A DNA stretch of 64,000 bases, taken from positions 5,628,001-5,692,000 of the forward strand of contig NC_092561.1 in NCBI RefSeq assembly GCF_037975245.1. Reading direction: 5' to 3'. This document shows, in pieces, positions 48,421 through 60,299 of this stretch. The translations under genes were made by a program, and so were the position numbers. The notes beneath the pieces are model-generated. The model made no database searches and had not been told where the DNA came from. It saw only the letters and a program-made list of their open reading frames with translations. The DNA is from Apostichopus japonicus. Lineage: Eukaryota; Echinodermata; Holothuroidea; Aspidochirotida; Stichopodidae. Within the stretch, counting starts at the first letter, position 1, and each line of letters opens with the position of its first letter.

Positions 48421-49807
48421 TAGCAGGGTCAGAGGTCAGCGTTCTATAGAAAGTGGTGGCTCGCAGGTGTCCATCCGGTTTTCAACTGCGTGATGACTCG
48501 ATCGGTAAAGCGATTGGTGGTCAGTATAACACGGCGGTAATCGTTACATCTGACTCAGTAACAGTTTGACTAGTGATGCAAAATTATGTCAAGTTAAACT
48601 TTGATTATTGTAGTTCGCGCATCGGAGACCCCTATCTGGTAAATAGGTAGAGTTAGCCTATCAGAGTTTGGACAGAATTTAAATGTTGGTATCCAAGTTA
48701 ACAACAACAACAACATGGGTAGAAGGGGGTGGGGGGGGGGCTGAGTACAGATCATATTTGTGTCCTGGTTATAGATTGTCACCTTTGAAATATGATAAAT
48801 ATCTTGGTTGAACGTGCCTTTAACGTGAAATCAATGAACGAGTACCTCCTCGGTCCAAACCTTAGTATTGATGTTAATACAATTCGTAGACTTCTCTTAC
48901 ATGTATTACATATATGTCATGCACTTGTCAAATTTGCATTGTTTTGCCAAAAATACGTTAATTACAATAATATAATGCTACAGCCATCCTTTAACAGAAG
49001 CCATTTTTACGCTGCTTAATTGTAACGCCAAAACAAACAAACTCGAGTTCACAAGTTTTCCAGTTATGGATGGTTGATTGCGAGTTACTGTTCATCAAAT
49101 TTAGGATGTCTTGTGAAAGTATTTCCTACAAGTTATAGGCCTATACATGTACCTTCAGCGCAGCTTGTACAGAGATAGTTATTTTCAACTGACAAATTGG
49201 CAAAGGGATATTAAGGAATCAACACAGTACCTTCGATGTCATTGACTTTGGCATAGTTAAGTTTAAGCTGTTGAGTACTCTTCATATTATAGAATTACAC
49301 GCATGTCCTGAATGATGACGCTATGATTCTCATTGCACGTTTCCCTTTCATAACAAAGATGGAGGATTCGAAACAGAAAACTGCGTATATTGCCGAGTAA
49401 AGTTTCACTCTGTTGACGGATGTATATATACACGTGAGTCAATTCAGTTAACAATTTGGGCACGTTACAAGGGACAAGAACCGAACGATCATCTTTGCCT
49501 ATTGAAGGTCCATATTGCAATTATTTGGTTTTGTTTAAGCATTCCATCGTCACTTATATTTATTTACATATCAGCAACTTGCGATTTGATGAAAGAGAGA
49601 TTACTGTGATAGAATTATTGTTTATTCGGCGAACCTTTATTAACGAGTAATTAACCTTTTCGTAAAGTCGACAATTTTATAGGCATAAACATGTATTATT
49701 ATGCATGTTAGTTCTGACCTGACTTATTTCCCCAAAGATCTGTTTTCAATTCATGTATGAAATATGGATTTTCCCCAAAAAAATATATGGGTCATGGTTC
49801 AAACAAG
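48421..49807. other. Intergenic, no gene seen
   Basis: Includes a short AAC repeat and a poly-G run (48700-48741). No coding sequence recognised. Confidence 0.4.
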
Positions 49808-49809
49808 TG

Positions 49810-49810
<1 letters not shown>

Positions 49811-49870
<60 letters not shown>
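49811..49870. repeat. TA dinucleotide microsatellite
   Basis: Almost pure (TA)n of about 60 bp. Confidence 0.95.
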
Positions 49871-49871
<1 letters not shown>

Positions 49872-51246
49872 TAGTATATTAGTATCTAGTATAGGCCTAT
49901 ACTGCTTTATTACACACGAATTCGGCTATCCGCTTACTATATGTATAAATAAACAACCCGCTATAGTGCCTTGCACACTGAATCATAATACATGGCTCTC
50001 ATCGTAAGTCGGAAAGAAAGTGTCATTGCAACGAGTTATTGTTTAATTAAATCTATAATTACGCCGAAGAGTTTTAGGTTTACCTTCGTTAGTGCAAGTT
50101 ATTCTTTCGAGTGCATCCTCTCTTTCGCTTTCAAAACACATCCTCCTTACCGCACAGTTTTAGAATTGAATTCAAACTTCTTTGTATATCGTGTTTTCCT
50201 CTTAAGTTCTGAGCCGAAAGCAAGCCGCACAAATTGCTCAAACTCAGATCTCTATTCTTTCAAGCACCAAGTGCTTAATGGAGTAGCTACATCTAAAAAA
50301 GACTCCTCGGGCAAACATTTTACTCATTCACGTCGTTTTAGTCGTAAAATTCAAGCAAACAAAAGAATCAGTCAGCGGAACCTCCTCTTCATCTCATGAG
50401 AGTCAATCATTTTCTTACAAGTAGTTTCCTTTTATCCAAATCGCTTGTGTTAGTGGGACCCTAAACTGTGGCCTCATATGATAGGAAATTAAGAGAAAAA
50501 AATCCAAAAAACTCCCCCAAAATCCCCATCAACAACAACAAAGAAACGAACAAAACAAAAAACAAACAAATACTAATTAGCAACCTTCATTATACGGATT
50601 TACTAATCACATTTAACCTACAAATCATCACAGGAAGGAAAACAAGGAAGAAAAAAAACTAGTTACATTACTACTGGCAAACCCACTGAGCTATTTTTAT
50701 CATATGGTGGGCCTACCTACGGAATTATGGTGGGAAGTTAGATACGGCTTGAATCTTTAACAGTGGCGTAGACAGCCCTTTTCATCTGGGGCGGAGGTGA
50801 GTAGGTGCATGACCAGGTCAGGGAGATTTAATGTGAAATGTCCACTGTTGCTCTTGTGAGTGATATTCCCGGTCTAATTTTTTGGGAGGTGCAAGTGAGT
50901 GGGTTCTAACCCCTTTTCCCCACCCTTGCTGGTTACCCCATTGAATTTTTTATATGGATAGCCAACCACCAGCTGATCAATATTCGTACGGTACGGCTAA
51001 AGCATAAGGAAATGAATGGTAATCAGTTGCTTGGAAATGTATAGCCTATATCTCATCAACACACACACACACAACGAATGCTCGCTACGTAGGCTATGGT
51101 TCTGACGTTTCATAGTCTATCACGGTATGTACCGTTATATACAATTTAGCCTAATACAAGTTGTATGAGGTTAGAGCGGAAGCATATCGGTCAGCATATC
51201 GAAACTGCTAAATTACTAACTTGACTGAATCAAAGTAGTTGGAACA
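49871..51246. other. ARHGAP1 5' flank
   Basis: Holds an unrecognised 135-codon frame (49992-50399), an A-rich patch (50500-50660), a hAT-like end CAGTGGCGTAGACAGCCC at 50761 without a partner, and a CA repeat (51059-51073). Promoter and 5' UTR of ARHGAP1 should lie here but no core element is clear. Confidence 0.4.
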
Positions 51247-51265
51247 ATGGGTGATGCAAGTAATG
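51247..51265 (+). CDS. ARHGAP1: ARHGAP1 exon 1 (19 nt, start codon)
   Basis: ATGGGTGATGCAAGTAATG followed by the donor GTGAGA. It encodes MGDASN plus one base that completes Asp7 with exon 2. Chosen because it is the nearest upstream ATG with a good donor and the phase exon 2 needs; a different first exon remains possible. Confidence 0.7.
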
Positions 51266-54200
51266 GTGAGATAAATGTTTCGGTTGTTTAGTCATATAAT
51301 TCTGAAAGTGTCATATACGGATATTTGTGTTAGTTTTATTTCTAGTAAAACCCTTTTGTTATTGACTAAGTTAGTGTACTTACCAGTTGTGCGAAATATA
51401 ATCTTTCCTCGTATTAGGCTTACTGTATTCTTTATTAAATTGAATTATGCGCGTTATGCTCGTAATGACATAACATTTTCGACTCAAAGTTGCCTGCTTC
51501 CTGCATTTAGGCCTATTTAACTGAGCTACAGACAAAGGTCATTTTGTCAGTGTTGGTCATTCCTTTTTAACAGTGTTATAGAGGACAAGCCTAACTTAGT
51601 GTACATACATAGGCCTATGACATTGTTAAATCTAAGCCTATACCAAACTGAATGCGAAAAGTTAATGTTGCCCTAGGCCTACAATACATATCCAGTAGCT
51701 GAGTAGTGTTTTTTCCTGAAATTTCCTAAACCACAAGTGGAATGTATGGACTGCAATGTAAAAAGTAAAAATGAATAGCTTACTGCAGAGTTTTAAACAA
51801 TGTGGTCAACTACTTGTACTTAAACATTTGCAATCAGAAACGAGCTGCTTGTTTGTTGTAACCTTCATACGAAATGTAGATAAAATTGAATTTGTTTTGT
51901 GGGAAATACTTGTATAACATGTGTATGCCATTGTGTTCTGAAGCACTAATGTTAGTGTGATACTTGGCAGTACCTTAGGCCCTTAATTATTGCTGAGATG
52001 ATGTGTAAATCCCACAAATTACTTTAATTCTTTATGTTTCTTATTTTATTTGGATTTTCCTTCTTTCGACTAATCTCTCAATGTTTGGGAAGGGGAACTG
52101 TTCATTGTCCAATTTGTTTGAAAGACACCTTGGCAAGGTTGTTCACATTTAATTTCAGTTTCCTTTCTGTAATACTTGGTGCCAATAGTTATGGAATTTT
52201 TCTTATATTTTGCTGGATGGTGGATATATCAATACTGTATTATGTAATTTTCTCACTCATAGAAGACTCATTATCTAGTGCATCCCTATTTTCCTTATTA
52301 AATGTATTTGTCATGAAGAAACTAATAAAGGAAATGGATTGTTAATTTCAAGTTTCTTGTCCATCAGTTTTACTTCAATGCTTAAAATTTTGGAAATTAT
52401 CAAACTGCTCAAGTTTTCGTTTTTTGTGTGTCTTACCTACCAAATGATTCCCAGGCATTTACGAGTCACCAATTTAGACAGGGAATAGTTTATCCATCAG
52501 TGCATTGCAAAACAATACCTAGACCAAATGGTTAAATTGCTGTCCAATGATAAACAGTAGCAATTTCTTTTATACAGGATCTACAGTATATAACAAAGTT
52601 CACAAAATTACTAACTAAATAAAATAAAACTGTTAGCAAACTGCTTATCCACTAGAGAGCCTGTGTAATAGAATGTGTAAAACTCCAACTTACTTTTACA
52701 CATAAAATCATTACCTGTTAAATAGACAATCAAATATAGTGAAGCAGTGAAGAAACCTGTTTTGGTCTTTGACAGTGAAAGAGGTATAAAAAGTTTGTTC
52801 ATTTGCTATTTCGTTTAATTTTCCATATTTTTTTCCAGATTTGCCAACCCCTGAAAGCAATGCTTCTGGTGACATAATCAGTAATTCTGATGGCAGTTTG
52901 CAGAATAGCCCAAATAAATTACCTCCAGTAGGAGGAGGCATAGCGAACAGTGATACTGATGCTACTGATGGTGCGAATAAAGTACCTAGAGGAGAAGCAG
53001 ACCATCCCGGTATGGATGATCACTATGAAGACATAGCCAAGCACAATGTGGTTGAGGTAGCAGGTAAGGTTATGTCCTGATAGGTGGGTACTAGGAAAGG
53101 TTATGTTCTGAAAAGTGGGAACTAGGTAAGGTTATGTTATGAAAAGTGGATTCTAGGTAAGGATGTTATGAAAAGTGGTGAGGTTATGTTCTGAAAAGTG
53201 GGTACTACTGTAGGTGGATTCTAGGTAAGGTTATGGTATGAAGAACTTGTGGGTACTAGGTAAGGACATTATGAAAAGTGGGTACTAGGTAAGGTTATGA
53301 TATGAAGAGTGGGTACTAGATAAGGTTATGTTATGAAATGAAAAGTGGGTAATAGGTAAGGTTATGTTATGAAAAGTGGATACTAGGTAAGGTTATGTTA
53401 TGAAAAGTGGGTACTAGATAAGGTTATTTCCTGAATAGTGGGTACCAGGTAAGGTTATGTTCTGAATAGTGGGTACTAGTTAAGGTTGTTCTGAAGTGGT
53501 TACTAAGTAAGGTTATGCTATGAAAAGTGGTTACTAGGTGAGGTTATGGTATGAAGAATGGGTACTAGGTAAGGATGTAATGAATTGAAAAGTGGGTACT
53601 AGGTAAGGTTATGTTATGAAAAGTGGATACTAGGTAAGGTTATGTTCTGAAAAGTGGGTACTAGGAAGGGTAATATGTTCTGAAAAGTGGGTACCAGGTA
53701 AGGTTATGCTCTGAAAAGTGGGTGCTAGGTTCCTTTGGTTGGTTGGTGTCTATCTTGGCGCAGACTGCTCTATATCCAGTTGACAGAGCGAAGTATAGGT
53801 GAGAATTAGTTGAGACTAGTGGAACACAAGTAGTTGCTACTCAGAGTTTCACGCGTTTGATCGATCATCAGACAACTCTGATGGAGTTGAATCGATAAAA
53901 CACAAATATAAAAAAGATAAAACACAAATAGAAATACAATGAATCGAGTCTGTTGATATAATTATGGAAGGTTGTAAATTTAAATTCATAGAAATATTGG
54001 TCATTAAAATCTTGTAAATGCCTTCTTGTAGAAACAGAAAGTGACAAAGGAAAAATGAAACTCGGTCACTTCATCCTGTTTGTCAATTCGAGAAGCCCGA
54101 AGTTGACCACACCTTCATTAGAGATATTGACCATTATACAGTAAACTGTACAACTTCACTGAATCGACACAAGCATGAAGAGAAATAGAATGACTGAATC

Positions 54201-57200
54201 TGTCAGTATTACAAAAGGTTGTAAATTTGAATTGATTGAAATAAGCTTAGTTTTATATTGGTCATTAATTTCTTGAAAAATGCCATTTTGAAGAAATAGA
54301 GAGTCACATTGAAGGAAAAATGAAACTCGGTTACTTCATCCTGTTTGTCAATTCCAGTTAAGCAGGAAGTTGACTTTAATTCGATTAGTGAGGTAACGAA
54401 TTATTGACGGCTGTGCAATGAACTGCAAATAAATTTCGGTGGTTTGTAAGATTCAGTAGAATACATGAAGGCAAAATGATGCAAACTGGTTGAAAATTTC
54501 ACAACTTTGGTTACAAGTAAAGACAGACTAATAACTTCATAGTCTGCACTATTGAAAGCTGAGTTGACACTACAGTACTCACTTGAGTGGGAACTCATCT
54601 ATCATTATTAATGAATTTTCACTCTTTTTGGAGGGAACTGTTTCATTGCACAGTGCGCTAATATTTGATTCACGTTTAGTCGAAGATGCCGGCAACAGGG
54701 TTTACCCGACACCGTGAAGGAAAAGACGTATTGACACAATGTTTGGTTAAAATACTACAAAGAGATCAAGCACATAATCTTTGGTGACACAGCTCCGAGG
54801 AGACAAGAACTAGACAGCATGTAAAAATTTAACAAGGGCTCTGAATGTGCAATACAGTAGATGCGTTTATGCATCGAAATGTACCACTCCATGTACACCA
54901 CCAAACTTACCAGACCTAAATTTACGGCCTTCTCTTCCTAGAGGAGCCACCCAACGTAGCCTAAATTATTATGCAAATTATGTTATTAATATTCACTCTT
55001 ATTGTATTGTTACTCTAGGTGTGGATACTTGTCTTTCCGCTAATGTCGTTTGCCTCTATTAAGGAACATGAATTAGTTTCATATTTTTGTTCTTACAGGT
55101 GATGACAGTGTTGGTAGGAAACTGGTCGTGTTCTACTGCTGCCGATTACCACCGAGTAACACTTACAGCCAAGAGAGACTCCTGGGGTATGAAGATTTAA
55201 AATCTAGGTTATGGGATCCATTGATAAAATAAAAACGACAGTATGAAATGTTTCCCCGAGATCATGGGAGCGGTATGCAAGAACTTAGAATACATAGACT
55301 CCTGATGTGCGACCTGATTAATTCACTTTGTCTTCGGCTTTGAGTACCACGTTGCTGTATGCCGCCATGTTGGAACGAAGCTAGCAGTAAAAGTAGATAT
55401 AGTCATTGCCAACTTTGCAATCCGCGGTCCCCCTCACAATTTTGCAAGGTCGGTAAGAGTGACTCCATAGTTTTCGCTTTCGAGAAAACCAAAATATAAA
55501 CAAACTTATACTGAGTTCTTGTCTAGCCAAGGTGTCTCTTTGAATACTGATCATGGACAACAGCCTGCAAATTGCTAACTTAAGGCTGATATGTTTTATA
55601 AACATGATAATCTACACTCATTAACCATCTTGTCTTCTTTTGGGAAGGGAAGTAGAGGTTCATAAATGTTGAATGATCCAAGAATGTGTACTGACTGTAC
55701 ATCTGTACTCAGGGGGGGTTGGAAGCTTCCAACAAGTGGGGGGATGTGGGGCACAACAACAGAGGGGCACTTTCTCATTCCACAACCACCATTCGTTATG
55801 CTATAAACCGATACACACCAGCCATATCACTTAAATATATGTGTTAGTATGCTATCAATACTATTATGGTGTGCTGCATGATTGAGTTTTTATTCATTGA
55901 AATTGTTAATTGTTAACCGTGCTACAAAAAGATATGGGAGGCCATTTTAAAATAGCATGTACAGACTAAAATAATTAAAATAAAATATTAAAATTAACAA
56001 AGGCTTAAGATATCCAAAAGACAGTTCTTCATCAAAGGGGCACATTTTATTTGCAGTACGACACATTTGCTATTTTGGAAAAAAGTGGGGGGCACATGCC
56101 CCCCCGTGTCCCCTGGCTCCTAACCCCCTGTCTGTACTGTCTTTCAAGTCTCAAATATATACTATACTACTAAAAATACCGTCAGAGTATCCCCTGCGAT
56201 TATTTATGTTCCCTGGTACGAAAGGCTCACAAAAGTGTTACCACTGTGCAGACTTAGGCTTAATAATCATAATAATAATTTTGAGGATTTATAAAGTGCA
56301 GACATAACCACCGATAACAGTGCTCAAGGCACATCACAATATTACCCTGGTCGACGATAACCTGTCAAACACAGAGACAATCCCTCCACATGGCAGCAGC
56401 TAAACAGCGTCCAGCTGACAGTTTATCTCACAGGTCCCCTATAAACACCTGGGTGAAGGTAGGCAATGGAGATAAAGTGCCTTGCCCAAGGACACAACGC
56501 AATGTTCTGGCCAGGAATCGAACCTGCAATCCTTAGATCACAAGTCCACTGCCTTAACCACTTGACCACAGCACTCTCATATTGAGTGGGCAGTATAATT
56601 TTGCGGGTTTAAAAAGTTAGAAGTTTGGGTTTGCTGCTGTTCGTTTCATCACAGTACACAATGAAACTGCAGCTACAGAAGATTAAAAGAAGATGTTGGA
56701 GGGAGGACGGGGGAAGGGGGGAGGGGGGAGGCCGCCCTCTTCCTTCACATGTTTTGGATGTTTCTTTACCTGCATCAGATTTTACCAACTGAAGATGATC
56801 ATATTTTGATCAGGCACTGAACAAACTATCTTTGATCCCTTTTTGCCGTCAGGTTTATGAAGTTCACTCTGGACCAGTACGTGGAGTCTGATTATTCCCT
56901 CGTGGTTTTCTGGTACGGTTTGACCAAACAAAACCGACCGTCTTTCAAATGGCTTGGTCAAGCTTACAATGAATTGGAGAGAAAGTAAGGTTACAATCGG
57001 TTTTCTTTAACTGTTTTTTCTATTTTTTTAGTAGTAAACCTTGCAGACACAGCGCAACTCTCAAGGAAAGTTTTGATTTACTTTATACTTGGTTATGTAA
57101 ATCGATCTTAGAAGTAGTAGTAGTAAGTTTAGTCTGGTCTATCCGACATGCTCAGTGATTAACCTCCGCCACGTATCACGATCTTGCGCAAGGTTTATTG

Positions 57201-60200
57201 CTTCCTCAAAATTGTTGATGTCGAAATCGAAATCGATCTTACTGAGTAAAAAAACCTTCTACCACTTCAATTTTGATGTCGACAAAGGTCACAGTCTGAA
57301 CAACTTGTAAACATGATAACTCCAAACCAGGATGAACTGTATATAAATTATCGGTTAGATCAACCTGGGGTGAGTGCAAATAACTCTGGTTTTCTGTGGA
57401 GGTCAAAAGGTCATTTGAGGTCATGAGAGTTCAAAGTAACAAAAACCTTGAAAACAAAGCTAAACTTTCTAAAATATAAAGTAAATAAATTTAATTTACC
57501 CAATTTGCTTTCTCTCCTAGGTACAAGAAGAATTTGAAGGCTCTGTATCTGGTTCATCCTTCAAACACAGTCAAAGTTCTTTGGGGTATCTTCAAACACA
57601 TCGTGAGCGCAAAGTTTAGCCGTAAAGTCCATTACATCAGTTTCCTGGAAGAACTGAAGAGAGAGTTGAAGACGGACAGGATCGAGATCCCCACACCGGT
57701 GAAAGAGTGAGTCGGAGCACACACGATGGTTCACAAAGTGAGGGCGGGGAGGGGGCGGGGGTGATTGGTAGGTGAATTGGTAAGACGGAGGGGTAATACG
57801 GATGATGTGCTCATGAATATTTGAGTGCCGGGCAGATTGTGCGGTAGTGTGATCCATACCCTGGGAGAGAGATCTCATGGGTGGGGTACCCCCTCCCCAC
57901 TGGACAAATTTTGCACATGAAGTATGCTTAGGTGGTGCTATTTTTCCTATTCTGTGCCATGTATTCTCCCAGATTTTGGTTATGGTAGCATTTGTTAAAT
58001 TATCATCAAAAAAGTGCCGGGCGGAAATGTTTAAAATACTGTTTGTGCTGGGCGGCATTCAGAACTGCTGGGTGCAGCCTCCCAGTGTGAGCACATCCCT
58101 TGATGTGGGTACCTTTTAGAGCAGAGATGGGTGTCACAAGGAATATTTTCATGTTCTTTATAAGGGTTTCCTTGAATTAAATGTTTTGTAATGCTGCAAT
58201 GAGTGAGTAAATATCTATTTGGAGTTAAGGTGTCGCAACAGAACTCAGAGGAGTTATTCCTGTAGGAAACATTGCCTGGCTAAAGAGTACTGAGATAGAA
58301 ATTGATGGATTATTTTAATTGATGGGAGCAGATATTTGGTGACATGATGTTACTTTAGCAGAATTTGTAGGAAGAAGGTTAGTCGAAAAATACATCGATC
58401 GGATTTTCTTCACTGCAAAAAACCCTGATTTCATCACATTAGGGAGATAACTTCTGATTGGTTTATCGATGTTGCACCTCCATGCTAATTGGACGGTTCA
58501 GTCTGCTCGTGTGTTCAAAAGATACATAAAAGAAAATGAAGTTGTCTCCATTTCCTTGCAGTCATGATGACAGAGAACTACAAAGAAAGAACCAGACGTT
58601 TGAACCCAGTTCAACATTTTACACATCAGTAGTCCAAAGCAAGCCAACTCAGCAATTTGGAGTCTCTTTACAGTTGTAAGTAATGACATCTTGATTTAAA
58701 CTTTTAACGCAAAGAAATGTTTCAGCAAGCTGTGTTATAATTTAGAAATTAACACCTTAGCAAATGTTTGCTGAAAATTGGTGAAAACTGATAGATTTAT
58801 TGCTTTCTCTTTTGGTCTGGAAAAGTTACAATTTTTCAAACACATGACATTGGACTCAATGCCCATGTACTTTTGCAGTTCCACGATTCCTTTTGTGAAG
58901 TGACCAGATTGATTTCTCAGAACTCATTCGACAAAATTCATATAAACCTAAAAATTGGAAAAATACAAAATTAGATGAACTTGATCTCATTTTACATAAT
59001 AAAGGTAACGACTTGGTATTGCTTAATTTTCATTTAAGACTGGACCGAAGTTGTTCTCGTTACGTTTGGTCAATCTGATTTTTAACGTAATTATGATGAT
59101 AAAGCTCACAAACAATTTTTATTTATATCAGGCTATGAGCTTACACTAATCCCATATGAAGTCAAATTATAGTCAGTGAAATAAGTTGTACATTGGTACA
59201 AACCTTTCTGCTAATTGCAGAGTTATTACATAATTGTGGGAGATAAAAAACACTTTAAGTTGTTGGGGAACATTAATTGCTAGTCACATTGACTGAAAAA
59301 AACAAGACGTGATCTGTTTTATCTTCAAGGGATATTTTGATGAAATTTGAATTTATTGCAACACATATATACCATGCTGACATCCTCGGCCACTTACCGG
59401 CCGTCGACTTCCTGGAGAGAGGACGGGGTCTATCTAGTTAAAATAGTTTGAATCAATCCATATAAACCATGCTGACATCCCGGCCACTTGCTGGCCGTCG
59501 ACTTCCTGGAGAAAAGGAAAGGGTCTATCTGGTCAAAATAGTTTGAATCAATCAATGATATCTAAAGGTTAATAGGAAAAAGATATTGTGATGGGGGTTT
59601 TCTACGAAACTGTAGAATATTTTTCTCTTACATAATTTTGTATCACATTTTCTGCCACTAAAATATTCCTTTTAGTAGTTGTACAGTTATTGTACCCCAT
59701 ACACCCCTTTACCTTGAACTTTCCGATCTCGTCTTTCTGTTCTCAAGTTTGAAAGACAACAACAACGGCGATCCCATTCCACGGGTAGTTCGAGAGACTG
59801 TGGACTTCTTGAAGAAAAATGGTGAGTGTGACTTGAGTCCTTGTATAGCCAGTGACACTTTAACACCCCCTCTGGTACCGTAAGGCAATGTGGTTTACTT
59901 TCTGGAATTGTTAGCTGCCCCAGTGTGGAAGTAACCAGAAATTTTTGGGATTCCTGAATTAAGTACTGATCATGACACTGTGAAATTTGGATAAAGCTCC
60001 AATAGTCAGCCTAAAAATGAAATGGGAGTTTTCTAGTCAGAGGTCAGCAGGTTTTTGAAGCAGACAGATTCATTCATGGTAGTGCCTTGAATAAAGTATC
60101 TCCAAGTATGTATTATGCAGTATGGAATATATATATATATATCAGCGTCCATAGCCTAGTGGTTAGTGTGTCCGCATATAAAGCGGGAGGCCCGGGTTCG

Positions 60201-60261
60201 AATCCCGGTGGAGGCTGGAAGTTTTTCACTGTTCTGGAATTTACAACTCTTTACGATCTCA

Positions 60262-60299
<38 letters not shown>

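Larger units (their letters stand above)
55187..56852 (+). other. ARHGAP1 intron 3
   Basis: Contains a hAT-type MITE (55710-56130), a tRNA-derived SINE (56270-56580), a minus-strand YY1-type motif (55361-55373) and a purine/G-rich patch (56695-56731). Confidence 0.75.

Noticed and set aside
49992-50399. 135-codon frame upstream of ARHGAP1
   Set aside because: Ordinary composition but no family, no splice context and no relation to exon 1; kept only as unassigned.
52034-52345. Hydrophobic 103-codon frame in ARHGAP1 intron 1
   Set aside because: T-rich intron sequence naturally reads as hydrophobic; no family and no splice sites linking it to the gene.
60145-60216. Functional tRNA gene
   Set aside because: Good cloverleaf features, but four copies with changing anticodon loops and a shared non-tRNA tail show it is a SINE.
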